Below are positions 43,732-52,385 of a stretch of 64,000 bases of DNA, piece after piece. Under the pieces are notes generated by a model. The model was not told the origin of the DNA and searched no databases. It was given only the letters and a program-made list of their open reading frames with translations. A program made the position numbers and the translations under genes. Each line of letters begins with the position of its first letter. Position 1 is the first letter of the stretch. This DNA comes from Nocardioides luteus (GTDB lineage Bacteria > Actinomycetota > Actinomycetes > Propionibacteriales > Nocardioidaceae), in contig NZ_BMRK01000012.1 in NCBI RefSeq assembly GCF_014648595.1, positions 34,261 through 98,260 on the forward strand. The letters run 5' to 3'.

Positions 43732-45545
43732 TCGAGCGGCCTGACCACCATCGCCGACCCACCGCCACGACGCCACGGCTCGGCCGTCGAGGTCAGCAGC
43801 CCACCGGGGCCGATCTCGATCGCGGTGGCCGCGCCGAGCTCGGCGGTGGCGGCGAAGCCGTGCCCCAGCTCGGTCAGCGGCCCTCCGTACGCCTCGATGA
43901 ACGCCGGCTCCGCGCCGGTGCTCGCAGCGTTGCGCTGAGAGGCTCGCGGAGCCGCCATCGCCTCCGGCAGGGTGCGGTCGCGGGCGAGCCGGTCGACGAG
44001 GATCTGGAGCACGGTGGTGATGATCGTCGAACCGCCGGGCGAGCCGACCGCCAGCACCGGGCGGCCGTCGGAGAGCACGATCGTGGGCGACATCGAGCTG
44101 CGAGGGCGCTTGTTCGGCTCGATCCGGTTGGGGTCGTCGGCGCGGTAGGTCGTCGAGAAGTCGGTGAGCTCGTTGTTGAGGAGGAATCCACGACCCGGGA
44201 CGGTGATCCCGGATCCACCGGTCTGCTCGATGGTCAGGGTGTATTCGACGACGTCACCCCAGCGGTCGACCACGGTCAGGTTGGTCGTCTCCAGGTTCTC
44301 GGTGTCCCGCGCCGTCTCGCCGGCGCCGGATGCGTTGTCGCAGACCCCGTCGTAGTCGTACGCGTCCTCGGCCGCCACCGGCTTCGGCTGCGCCGACTCC
44401 GCATCGAGGGTGCACGCCCGCTCAGTGGCGAAGGTGTCATCCAGCAGGGCCTCGACGGGCACCTCGACGTGGTCGGCATCGCCCAGATAGGCGCCGCGGT
44501 CGGCGAAGGCGATCGCGCTCGCCTCGAGCATGTGGTGGTATGCCTGGGGGTCGCTCATCGCCGCCAGGTCGTAGCGCTCCAAGATGTTGAGCGCCTCGCC
44601 CACGGAGGTGCCTCCGGAGGACGGCGGGGCCATCCCGTAGACGTCCAGGTCGCGGTAGGTCGAGCGGGTCGGCTCGCGGTCCGGTGCGGTGTAGCCGGCG
44701 AGGTCCTCGGTGGTCACCCAGCCGGCCGGAACCGGCAGGTCGGTGTCCTCGTTCTTCGGGGGCTGGACGACCGTCGCGGCGATCTCCGCGGCGAGCGGGC
44801 CGCGGTAGAAGGCCTTCACACCGTTGCGTCCGAGCAGGTCGTATGTCGCCGCGAGGTCGGGGTTGCGGAACCTGCTGCCGACCTCGGGCGCAGATCCTCC
44901 CGGAAGGAATAGTTCCGCTGTGGAATCGATCGCTGCGAAACGTTCTGCGTTGTCGACGGTCTGCTGGCGGAACGTCTCGTCGACGACGAACCCCTTGCGG
45001 GCGAGCCGGGCAGCCGGACGAAGCGACTGGGCGAGCGAGCGAGTGCCCCACGTCCGCAGCGCCTTGTCCCAGGTCAGCGGCGTTCCGGGCACTCCGACCG
45101 AGGCGCCGCTGGTGACCATGTCCGGGAAGAACGGGTACTCCTCCCCCGTCTCCGGGTCGATGAACGCGTCGTGCGGCATGGCGGCCGGCGCCTTCTCCCG
45201 ACCGTCGATCGTCTCGACCTCGCCGGTGCGTGCGGAGTAGTGCACGAAGAAGCCTCCTCCGCCGATCCCGGCCGAGTAGGGCTCGGTGACGCCGAGCGCG
45301 GCAGCCGTGGCCACGGCCGCATCGGTTGCATTGCCGCCCTTGCGCAGCACCTCCAGCCCCACCCGGCTCGCGTCGGCGTCGACGCTGGCCACTGCCCCTC
45401 CGTAGCCCACGGCGGTGGGCACCTTCGGCGGTGGCGAGTGCCGGTGGCCCGGGGCGGCGGTCGCCCCGGCGTACGGGACCAGAGTGGCCAACGCGAGCGC
45501 GCCTCCGGCCAGCGTGGCAACGACTGCAGAACGGCATCCGAGCAT
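43728..45545 (-). CDS. ggt: Secreted gamma-glutamyltransferase
   Basis: Hydrolyses or transfers the gamma-glutamyl group of glutathione-like peptides outside the cell. The 605 residues start with a signal peptide (MLGCRSAVVATLAGGALALATL...). The large subunit has ASRVGLEVLRKGGNATDAAVA and GGGGFFVHY; the autoprocessing site with catalytic Thr is ETTNLTVVDRWG near residue 420 (His of the usual TTH is Asn); NKRPRSSMSPTIV and GSPGGSTIITTVLQ follow. Start ATG 45545 with GGGAG seven bases before. Divergent from the chitinase gene. Confidence 0.92.
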   Translation of the reverse strand: MLGCRSAVVATLAGGALALATLVPYAGATAAPGHRHSPPPKVPTAVGYGGAVASVDADASRVGLEVLRKGGNATDAAVATAAALGVTEPYSAGIGGGGFFVHYSARTGEVETIDGREKAPAAMPHDAFIDPETGEEYPFFPDMVTSGASVGVPGTPLTWDKALRTWGTRSLAQSLRPAARLARKGFVVDETFRQQTVDNAERFAAIDSTAELFLPGGSAPEVGSRFRNPDLAATYDLLGRNGVKAFYRGPLAAEIAATVVQPPKNEDTDLPVPAGWVTTEDLAGYTAPDREPTRSTYRDLDVYGMAPPSSGGTSVGEALNILERYDLAAMSDPQAYHHMLEASAIAFADRGAYLGDADHVEVPVEALLDDTFATERACTLDAESAQPKPVAAEDAYDYDGVCDNASGAGETARDTENLETTNLTVVDRWGDVVEYTLTIEQTGGSGITVPGRGFLLNNELTDFSTTYRADDPNRIEPNKRPRSSMSPTIVLSDGRPVLAVGSPGGSTIITTVLQILVDRLARDRTLPEAMAAPRASQRNAASTGAEPAFIEAYGGPLTELGHGFAATAELGAATAIEIGPGGLLTSTAEPWRRGGGSAMVVRPLD

Positions 45546-45599
45546 GGCGGTCTCCCAGGATCGACGGCTCTCCGAACGTACTACTTCCGCTCCCACCTC

Positions 45600-45650
45600 G
45601 AATTACGTTCTGAAATTCCTTAATTAGTAAGGGTTGCTTACAAATAACGG
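45600..45650. promoter_or_regulatory. AT-rich divergent promoter region of ggt and the chitinase
   Basis: The interval 45546-45718 contains a strikingly AT-rich patch (TTCCTTAATTAGTAAGG and TTACAAATAAC) against a background of about 70% GC. It is the most likely location of the divergent promoters; no specific operator was recognised. Confidence 0.5.
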
Positions 45651-45718
45651 GGCTGCCACCATCGAATGGCGATCGGGCGACTCGAGCCCGAGCAAGCCAT
45701 CACCTCGGAGGTGTCCCC

Positions 45719-47410
45719 ATGCATGTCGCCTTGCCCCGTTCCTCCCGGAGATCCCCACAAAGATCTCCACGAAGAACCCAGCGCAGATCACGCCGCACAG
45801 CCGGCCTCTTCGTCGGTGCGCTCGCCGGAGCACTCGCCCTCACCGGCACGCTCGCCCTCACCAGCCCGTCCAACGCCTCGCTGCAGACCGCCGCCGCGGA
45901 GCCGACCGCGATCAACGGCTACCGCAACGTCGGCTACTTCGTGCAGTGGGGCGTCTACGGCCGCGCGTTCAAGCTCAAACAGCTCGAGACGTCCGGCGTC
46001 GCCGACGACCTCACCCACCTCAACTACGCGTTCGGCAACATCCACCACCAGTCGCTGACCTGCTTCGAGGCCAACAAGGCGCAGGGCGACGGCCCCAACG
46101 GATCCGACGGCGCCGGTGACGCCTACGCCGACTACGGGATGGCGTACGCAGCCGGTGACTCCGTCTCCGGCACGGCCGACACCTGGGACCAGCCCCTGGC
46201 CGGCTCCTTCAACCAGCTCAAGCAGCTCAAGGCGAAGCACCCCGACCTGAAGGTCATGCTCTCCTTGGGCGGCTGGACCTGGTCGAAGAACTTCTCCCTG
46301 GCCGCGGCCACCCCGGAGTCGCGCCGCACGTTCGTCTCCTCCTGCATCGACCTCTACATCAAGGGCAACCTGCCGGTGATCGACGGCCGCGGAGGGGCCG
46401 GCGCGGCCGCCGGTGTCTTCGACGGCTTCGACATCGACTGGGAGTGGCCGGGCTCGCCGAACGGCAACGCCGGCAACCACGTCGACCCGGAGAACGACCG
46501 CGCCAACTTCAAGGCGCTGCTGGCCGAGTTCCGCTCGCAGCTCGACGCGCTCGGCTCCACCACCGGCAAGGACTACCAGCTCTCGGCCTTCCTGCCGGCC
46601 AACCCCGAGGACATCGAGGCCGGTGGCTGGAACGACCCGGCGATCTTCGACAGCCTCGACTTCGGCAACATCCAGGGCTACGACCTGTGGGGAGCCTGGG
46701 ACCCGACGCTGACCGGCCACCAGGGCAACCTCTACGCCGACCCGGCCGACCCGCGCCCCGACGGCAAGCGGTTCAGCGTCGACGAGTCGGTGCGCGAGTA
46801 CATCGACGCCGGCGTCTCACCGGCCCAGCTCGGCCTGGGCATGGCTGCGTACGGCCGCGGCTGGCAGGGTGCGACCTCCGCCGAGCCGTGGGGTCCCGCC
46901 ACGGCCGCGGCGCCGGGCACCTACGAGGCCGGCAACGAGGACTACGACAAGCTCAAGACCCGCGGCACCGACCAATACGACGCCGAGACCGGCGCGGCCT
47001 GGCGCTACGACGGCAACCAGTGGTGGAGCTACGACAACACCCGGACGATCGCCCAGAAGGCGGCGTACGCCATCGACAAGGGCCTCGGCGGCGGCATGTG
47101 GTGGGAGCTGTCGGGTGACCGCCAGGGCGAGCTGATCGGCACCTTCGCCGACGCCATGCGCGACGGCAGCGGCGGCCCGGTCGAGGAGCCCGACCCGACC
47201 GACCCGCCCACCGAGGACCCCACGGACCCGCCCACCGAGGACCCGACCGACCCGCCGAACGACGCGGCCGCGTGGTCGGCGAGCACGGTGTACGTCGCCG
47301 GTGACCGCGTCACCTACGGCGGCCACCTGTGGGAGGCCAAGTGGTGGACCCAGGGCAACACCCCTGGCACCGAGGAGTGGGGTCCCTGGAAGGACCTTGG
47401 CTCCGTCTGA
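45719..47410 (+). CDS. Secreted family 18 chitinase with C-terminal chitin-binding domain
   Basis: Hydrolyses chitin. The 563 residues begin with an Arg-rich signal region (RSRRTAGLFVGALAGALALTG, possibly Tat-type). The GH18 barrel spans about residues 65-480: NVGYFVQWGVYGR, MLSLGGWTWSKNF, and the catalytic DGFDIDWEW near residue 240 with the proton-donor Glu. A Pro/Thr/Asp linker with repeats of PTEDPTDP (about 490-518) leads to a CBM5/12-type module (AWSASTVYVAGDRVTYGGHL...WGPW). ATG start with GGAGG seven bases upstream. Confidence 0.95.
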   Translation: MHVALPRSSRRSPQRSPRRTQRRSRRTAGLFVGALAGALALTGTLALTSPSNASLQTAAAEPTAINGYRNVGYFVQWGVYGRAFKLKQLETSGVADDLTHLNYAFGNIHHQSLTCFEANKAQGDGPNGSDGAGDAYADYGMAYAAGDSVSGTADTWDQPLAGSFNQLKQLKAKHPDLKVMLSLGGWTWSKNFSLAAATPESRRTFVSSCIDLYIKGNLPVIDGRGGAGAAAGVFDGFDIDWEWPGSPNGNAGNHVDPENDRANFKALLAEFRSQLDALGSTTGKDYQLSAFLPANPEDIEAGGWNDPAIFDSLDFGNIQGYDLWGAWDPTLTGHQGNLYADPADPRPDGKRFSVDESVREYIDAGVSPAQLGLGMAAYGRGWQGATSAEPWGPATAAAPGTYEAGNEDYDKLKTRGTDQYDAETGAAWRYDGNQWWSYDNTRTIAQKAAYAIDKGLGGGMWWELSGDRQGELIGTFADAMRDGSGGPVEEPDPTDPPTEDPTDPPTEDPTDPPNDAAAWSASTVYVAGDRVTYGGHLWEAKWWTQGNTPGTEEWGPWKDLGSV

Positions 47411-47425
47411 GGCGCTAGAAACAGC

Positions 47426-47461
47426 GAGACGGCCCCGGAGCGATCGCTCCGGGGCCGTCTC
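47426..47461. terminator. Bidirectional terminator between the chitinase and gpsA
   Basis: A perfect 36-bp palindrome (half GAGACGGCCCCGGAGCGA) lies between the convergent stops, 15 bp from one and 9 bp from the other. Confidence 0.85.
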
Positions 47462-47470
47462 GCGTCGGAT

Positions 47471-48487
47471 CTACTCGGTCTCGGCCTTCGTCGGTCGCTC
47501 GAGCATCTCGTCCATGATGTCGGTGACGGTCTTGGCCCCGGAGACGACGTCGTCGACGTAGTGCGCCAGGGGCGCGTCCACCCCGACCTTCGCGGCGAGC
47601 TCGCGCAGCGAGTGGGAGGACTTGGCACCCTCGGCGACCTGGTGGCTGGAGGCGAGGATGTCGGCGGTGGTCATGCCCTGACCGAGCTTCTCGCCGAACG
47701 TACGGTTGCGCGAGAGCGGCGACGAGCAGGTCGCGGCCAGGTCGCCGAGGCCGGCCAGGCCCATCAGCGTGATCGGGTTGGCGCCGAGCTTCATCGCCAG
47801 CCGCGCGGTCTCGGCCAGACCGCGGGTGATCAGCGATGCCTGGGTGTTGTCGCCGAAGCCCAGCCCGGCAGCCATCCCGGTCGAGATCGCGACCACGTTC
47901 TTGTAGGCGCCACCGATCTCGCAGCCGACGACGTCGGTCGAGGTGTAGGGACGGAAGGCGGGCGAGTGCACGCGCGCCTGGATCGTCTTGGCGACCTCCT
48001 CGTCGGCGCAGGCCACCACACCGGCGGCCGGCTCGCGCCGGATGATCTCCTTGGACAGGTTGGGACCGCTGACGACGGCGATCCGGTCCGGTCCCGCACC
48101 GGTCACGTGCGCGATGACCTCGCTCATCCGCTCCAGGGTGCCGAGCTCGACCCCCTTCATCAGCGAGACGAGCGGCACGTCCTTCGGCAGGAACGGCGCC
48201 CAGTCGGTGAGGTTCTTGCGCAGCGTCTGCGACGGCGCCGCGAGCACGACCAGCTCGGCTCCGTACGCGGCCTTCTCGATGTCGTGGGTGGCGGTGATGT
48301 TGTGCGGCAGCTCGGTGCCCGGGTGATAGTCGGGGTTCTCGTGGGTGTCGTTGATCGCGGCCGCGACCTCCTCACGCCGAGCCCACATGGTCACGTCGTT
48401 GCCGGCATCGGCGAGAATGACCGAGAAGGCGGTGCCCCACGAGCCCGCTCCGAAGACCGCTACCTTGCCACTCACGCGCTCGCTCAA
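47471..48487 (-). CDS. gpsA: NAD(P)H-dependent glycerol-3-phosphate dehydrogenase
   Basis: Reduces dihydroxyacetone phosphate to sn-glycerol-3-phosphate for phospholipid synthesis. The 338 residues carry the Rossmann motif VAVFGAGSWGTAFS, VVSGPNLSKEI, the catalytic Lys region GGAYKNVVAISTGMA and GLAGLGDLAATC. Start taken as TTG 48487, which overlaps the plsC stop (TTGA) and has AAGGA six bases upstream; GTG 48475 is an alternative with a poorer site. Forms an operon with plsC. Confidence 0.95.
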   Translation of the reverse strand: MSERVSGKVAVFGAGSWGTAFSVILADAGNDVTMWARREEVAAAINDTHENPDYHPGTELPHNITATHDIEKAAYGAELVVLAAPSQTLRKNLTDWAPFLPKDVPLVSLMKGVELGTLERMSEVIAHVTGAGPDRIAVVSGPNLSKEIIRREPAAGVVACADEEVAKTIQARVHSPAFRPYTSTDVVGCEIGGAYKNVVAISTGMAAGLGFGDNTQASLITRGLAETARLAMKLGANPITLMGLAGLGDLAATCSSPLSRNRTFGEKLGQGMTTADILASSHQVAEGAKSSHSLRELAAKVGVDAPLAHYVDDVVSGAKTVTDIMDEMLERPTKAETE

Positions 48488-49245
48488 TTGCTGTCCTTCT
48501 TGCTCTTCTTGGGGTCGCCGGTCTCGTTGATACCGGCCTTCTTCGGGTCGAAGAGCTCGCTGGGCGGCTCCTCCTCCCGGATGTCCGCCACCAGGCCGAC
48601 GATCGCCTTCATGATGCGGTCGGTCGCCTCGTTGACGACCGCGACCGAGTGGTCCTGGACCTCGAGGTCCTTCAGGTCCACCGGATCGCCGATCTTCATC
48701 TGGATCATCTTGCGGCCGACCAGGTTGGGCTTGAGAGAGTACGCCGGGAGGAGCTCCTGGGCTCCCCACTGTCCCACCGGGTAGACCGGGGCGCCGGTCG
48801 CGAGCGCGATCCGGGCAGCGCCGGACTTGCCGCGCATCGGCCAGCCGGTCGGGTCCTTGGTGATCGACCCCTCGACGTAGACGACCACGAGGCTGCCCTC
48901 GTTGACCGCCTTGACGGCCTCATCGAAGGCGGCCGCACCGGCCTTGCGGTCGACCGGGATCTGACCGGCGGCGCGCAGGAACTTCCCCAGCGCACCCTTG
49001 AAGAGCCCGGCCTTGGCCAGGTAGCTCGGTCGTCGGCCGTAGTCCCAGACGATGTGCGCCGCGGTGAACGGGTCGATCTCGGAGACATGGTTGAGCGCGA
49101 TCACCGCTCCCCCGCTCTCCGGGATCTTCTCGCCGCCCTCCCACTGGTGCTTGGTGGTCGCGAGAAGCACTGGCTTCACGATGCCGACCGCCACGACCCA
49201 GGCCCAGCCGAGCCGACCCTCTTGGAACTTCCGGTACTTACCCAC
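48484..49245 (-). CDS. plsC: 1-acyl-sn-glycerol-3-phosphate acyltransferase
   Basis: Acylates lysophosphatidic acid. The 253 residues show the catalytic H-x4-D motif in ALNHVSEIDPF near residue 53, YLAKAGLFKG, and the VEGSITKD block replacing the usual PEGTR. The C-terminus is Lys-rich. Followed by gpsA with overlapping stop/start codons, so it sits in the same glycerophospholipid pathway step order. GTG start; no strong ribosome site, so a few residues of uncertainty. Confidence 0.9.
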   Translation of the reverse strand: MGKYRKFQEGRLGWAWVVAVGIVKPVLLATTKHQWEGGEKIPESGGAVIALNHVSEIDPFTAAHIVWDYGRRPSYLAKAGLFKGALGKFLRAAGQIPVDRKAGAAAFDEAVKAVNEGSLVVVYVEGSITKDPTGWPMRGKSGAARIALATGAPVYPVGQWGAQELLPAYSLKPNLVGRKMIQMKIGDPVDLKDLEVQDHSVAVVNEATDRIMKAIVGLVADIREEEPPSELFDPKKAGINETGDPKKSKKDSN

Positions 49246-49304
49246 GCACGCAGGCTACCGGGCCCTCTCCGCGGCGTTGGGAGATACCTGTCAGGATCTA
49301 CCCG

Positions 49305-49946
49305 ATGCCCGCACCTGCACCCGGTTACGTCGTACTGCTGCCCGTCAAGCCTCCGGCGCGCGGCAAGTCGCGGCTGGTCGGGATCGAGTCGCACGAACGC
49401 GCCGATCTGGCCCGCTCGTTCGCCCTCGACACCGCTGAGTCCTGCCTGGCCGCCTCCGGCGTCGGTGCGGTCCTGGTGATCACCGACGACTCCTTCTTCG
49501 CCGCCGACGTCGCGCGCCTCGGCGCCGCCGTCATCCCCGACGGCGTCAGCGGCGATCTCAACGCGACGCTGGTCCAAGGCTCGCTCGAGGCCCGCCGCCG
49601 CTGGCCGGAGCTCCGCCCCGCTGCGCTGTGCGGTGACCTGCCGGCCCTGCGCTCGGCCGACCTGGACGCGGCGCTGACCGCCGCGAGCGGCCACCCGGCT
49701 GCGTACGTGGAGGACGCGGCGGGTGGTGGCACCACCCTCTACACCGCGCCCCACGACCTCTTCAGCCCGTCCTTCGGCCCCGGCTCCGCGGCGGCCCATC
49801 GCGAAGGAGGCGCCCACCCCCTGGCCGGCGAACTCCACTCGCTGCGCCACGACGTCGACACCCTCGAGGACCTGGCGGCCGTACGCGGCCTGGGCCTCGG
49901 CCCCCGCACCACCCTCGCCTCGGTCCGCGTCGGCACTCCCGGCTAG
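49305..49946 (+). CDS. cofC: 2-phospho-L-lactate/phosphoenolpyruvate guanylyltransferase (F420 biosynthesis)
   Basis: Activates 2-phospholactate or PEP with GTP for coenzyme F420 synthesis (called FbiD in mycobacteria). The 213 residues show VVLLPVKPPARGKSRL, the P-loop-like N-terminal motif, GDLNATLVQG, CGDLPALRSADL and DAAGGGTTLYTA. In mycobacteria the gene likewise lies next to gpsA. Divergent from plsC; its TAG stop overlaps the convergent stop in a CTAG. Confidence 0.92.
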   Translation: MPAPAPGYVVLLPVKPPARGKSRLVGIESHERADLARSFALDTAESCLAASGVGAVLVITDDSFFAADVARLGAAVIPDGVSGDLNATLVQGSLEARRRWPELRPAALCGDLPALRSADLDAALTAASGHPAAYVEDAAGGGTTLYTAPHDLFSPSFGPGSAAAHREGGAHPLAGELHSLRHDVDTLEDLAAVRGLGLGPRTTLASVRVGTPG

Positions 49947-50911
49947 GAGTCGCTCGCCGGCTTCTCCGCAGCACCCTCACTCGAGCTCGAGCCCGCAGCA
50001 CCGGAGGTTGAGCCTGTCGAAGCCCCCGTGGCCGGAGCCTTCTTCGCCGGAGCCTTCTTCGCAGTCGTCGTCTTCTTAGCGGCGCTGGTCTTCTTAGCCG
50101 CCGGCGCCTTCTTCGCAGCGCCCGCACCGGAGGTCGAGCCTGTCGAGACCCCCTCAGCCGAAGCCGTCGTCGTCGAAGCGGTCTTCTTCGCGGCCGGCGT
50201 CGTCTTCTTCGCAGCCGTCGTATTCTTCGCGGTGGACGTCTTCTTCGCCGCGGTCTTCTTCGCCGCAGCCGAGGTCTTCTTCGCCGCAGGAGTCTTCTTC
50301 GCAGCGGGCTTCGCCGCCTCGTCCGCACCGGAGGTCGAGCTTGTCGAGACCCCCTCAGCCGAGGCGTCCTTGGCCGGAGCCTTCTTCGCCGGAGTCTTCT
50401 TCGCGGTCGCCGTCTTCTTCGCCGCGGTCGTCTTCTTCGCGGCAGCCGTCTTCTTCGCCGCCGTCTTCGCCGCCTCGTCCGCACCGGAGGTCGAGCTTGT
50501 CGAGACCCCCTTGGCAGGAGCCTTCTTCACCGCGGTCTTCTTCGCGGTGGCCTTCTTCGCGGTGGTCTTCTTCGCAGCCGGAGCCTTCTTCGCAACAGGC
50601 TTCTCGGACGAGACGACCTCGTCAGCCGCTGCCGTCTTGTCAACAGCTGTCTTCTCAGCAGCCGGCTTCGCCGAAGCAGGCTTGGACTTGGCCTTCTCGG
50701 TGGTCACCTTCGCCGCGGTCTCCGGCTCAGCCGACTCAGCAGAGCCCTTGCGACCCGGCCGCGGCACCTTGACCTTCCCAACCGCGGGAACCTTGACCTT
50801 GCCGGTCACCACGTCGGCCACGAGCTTGCCCGTGCCCTTCACCGCGCCGACTAATTTTCCGGCCTGTTTACTCGCGTCAGCTACTCGTTTTCTCACCACA
50901 CGATCGACCAT
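49943..50911 (-). CDS. Histone-H1-like Lys/Ala-rich protein without an HU domain
   Basis: A 322-residue very basic protein. Residues 1-50 (MVDRVVRKRVADASKQAGKL and VKVPAVGKVKVPRPGRKG) are not an HU fold. The remainder is a run of AAKKT/PAKKA-type repeats, as in H1-like and HupB tails, interrupted four times by GVSTSSTSGADEAA-like linkers encoded by a 30-bp repeat. It occupies the leuD-cofC interval where mycobacteria carry hupB, but no HU globular domain is present up to the divergent gene. Likely binds DNA or RNA nonspecifically. No clear ribosome site; GTG 50926 is an alternative start. Confidence 0.75.
   Translation of the reverse strand: MVDRVVRKRVADASKQAGKLVGAVKGTGKLVADVVTGKVKVPAVGKVKVPRPGRKGSAESAEPETAAKVTTEKAKSKPASAKPAAEKTAVDKTAAADEVVSSEKPVAKKAPAAKKTTAKKATAKKTAVKKAPAKGVSTSSTSGADEAAKTAAKKTAAAKKTTAAKKTATAKKTPAKKAPAKDASAEGVSTSSTSGADEAAKPAAKKTPAAKKTSAAAKKTAAKKTSTAKNTTAAKKTTPAAKKTASTTTASAEGVSTGSTSGAGAAKKAPAAKKTSAAKKTTTAKKAPAKKAPATGASTGSTSGAAGSSSSEGAAEKPASDS
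49998..50510. repeat. Four 30-bp units inside the H1-like gene
   Basis: Near-identical units GCACCGGAGGTCGAGCTTGT plus CGAGACCCCC occur at 49998-50027, 50124-50153, 50325-50354 and 50481-50510, differing at one to four positions. They have the GGTCGAGC/GTCGAGACC layout of dispersed intergenic actinobacterial repeats and of the mutM element, and all are in the same coding frame. Confidence 0.85.
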
Positions 50912-51047
50912 AGGCCATGCCAGCACATCGAGGACGTACCAACAGGATGTGAAACGGACTGTTCACCTGATCGCTCCTGTCCGGGATGCTCGCCCGCACC
51001 TACCGTGGAGAGACTCACGCCACGAGAGAGGTACGACCATCACCGAC

Positions 51048-52187
51048 GTGCACCCCGACGAGCAGCCCGCGACGAGGCATCGACCCGAGACCCTCTTCTC
51101 GGTCGGCGTCGCCCTCGCCCTGATCGCGTCCGTCGCCTGGCTGGCCGCCCACACGACCCGGCTCGCGGAGAGCCGCGCGGACGCCGACGTCGCCACCCCC
51201 GCACCGCCCGCTCCGACGGTGCACAACAGCACACCCGCCATCCCGGCCACGTACGCCGACCTCCCCCTCGGCCCGGCGACGACCCTCCCGTTCGTCGACC
51301 TCGCCGGCCGGCTCCGGCTCGGCGCCGCCCCGCAGCCGGTCCACGGCTCCCGGATGAGCATGGCGGGGTGGACGGTGCTGATGTACGAGCGGGCCGCACA
51401 CCCCGGCCCGGTGTGGATCGCTCGACGCGGATCGACCGTCCAGGTCCCGGGACTGTGGACGCAGCCGGTGCTGAGCAAGGACGGCAGTCGGCTCTTCGCC
51501 CTGCAGGAGACCGGCAAGGACACCTCCGCGCTGATCGCCGTGGACACCGTCTCCGGCAAGGAGGTCGACCGGCGCGCTCTCGACGGCGCTCCGTCCGCCA
51601 CCGCGCTCCTCGGCACCGACCGCCGCCGCGTCTACTTCCGCACCATGCCGAGCAGCGGCCGTCTCACCTCGTCCCTGCCACCGGTGGTCGCCTGGGACCC
51701 CGGCCGCAGCAGCCAGCGGATCTCGCTGCCGCTCGACCACCAGCAGCTGAGCCCGTTGCGCCGCGGCGCACTCCTCCACAACCCCGGCGATGCCGAGGCC
51801 CGCTTCGCCGCCCTCGAGGCAGACGGCAGCCTCGCCCAACCCGGCGTGCGTACGCCCCTGCCCGGTACGGTCGCCGACTCCCCCGACGGCTCGGTCGTCG
51901 CCGTCGCCGGTGATCCCGACGACCCGGACGCGTCCGATCCCGCCGCCGAACGCGGGTTCGCCGTCGACATGAGCACGTCCGACCTGGTCGACCTTCGCAT
52001 CCCCATGTCCGTCGAGACGGTGCACGTAGCCGGCTTCGAGTCCGACCGCAGCCTCGTCCTCCACACCTCGAGCGCCGCCGATTCCTGGTATCTGCGCTGC
52101 TGGGTCGACACCGGCTCCTGCGACCGCATCACCGGCTCCTCCCGCACCCCCGAAGGCCACCAGATCCGCATCCCCGGCCTCCCTTGA
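51048..52187 (+). CDS. Membrane-anchored protein with propeller-like outside domain
   Basis: A 379-residue protein with one N-terminal membrane helix (LFSVGVALALIASVAWLAA, residues about 20-40) and an exported domain with repeating beta-strand patterns (PVLSKDGSRLFALQET, DSPDGSVVAVAGD, VHVAGFESDRSLVLHTS) suggestive of a beta-propeller. Family not recognised. The GTG start at 51048 has only a distant GAGAGG; other start codons are absent nearby, so the N-terminus is uncertain. Divergent from the H1-like gene, followed by a repeat array. Confidence 0.65.
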   Translation: MHPDEQPATRHRPETLFSVGVALALIASVAWLAAHTTRLAESRADADVATPAPPAPTVHNSTPAIPATYADLPLGPATTLPFVDLAGRLRLGAAPQPVHGSRMSMAGWTVLMYERAAHPGPVWIARRGSTVQVPGLWTQPVLSKDGSRLFALQETGKDTSALIAVDTVSGKEVDRRALDGAPSATALLGTDRRRVYFRTMPSSGRLTSSLPPVVAWDPGRSSQRISLPLDHQQLSPLRRGALLHNPGDAEARFAALEADGSLAQPGVRTPLPGTVADSPDGSVVAVAGDPDDPDASDPAAERGFAVDMSTSDLVDLRIPMSVETVHVAGFESDRSLVLHTSSAADSWYLRCWVDTGSCDRITGSSRTPEGHQIRIPGLP

Positions 52188-52200
52188 CAGCCCTCCCCTG

Positions 52201-52365
52201 CCGAGGCGTCACCCCGGTCGGCCGAAGCGTCACCCCGGTCGGCCGAGAAGTCAGCTACGCCGGTCGAGGCGTCACATGGGTGACGTCTCGACCGGCGTAA
52301 GTGACGTCTCGACCTGCGGGGGTGACGTCTCGGCCGACCTGACCGACCTCTCGGCCGGGGGCCGG
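52201..52365. repeat. Array of about seven inverted 21-23-bp units
   Basis: Rightward units of the form GGCCGAAGCGTCACCCCGGT (three to four, 52201-52276) meet leftward units GTGACGTCTCGACC (three, 52279-52340) and a degenerate GACCTCTCGGCC (52346-52357). The two halves are complementary, so the region can form a large cruciform or RNA hairpin between the propeller-like gene and leuD. Confidence 0.85.
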
Positions 52366-52385
52366 GGCCGGGCTAGGGCCAGAGA

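Noticed and set aside
49943-50911. Annotation as HU (hupB)
   Set aside because: Locus and tail suggest it, but no HU globular domain is encoded.
52201-52365. CRISPR array
   Set aside because: Units are adjacent without unique spacers and switch orientation in the middle; no cas genes are present.
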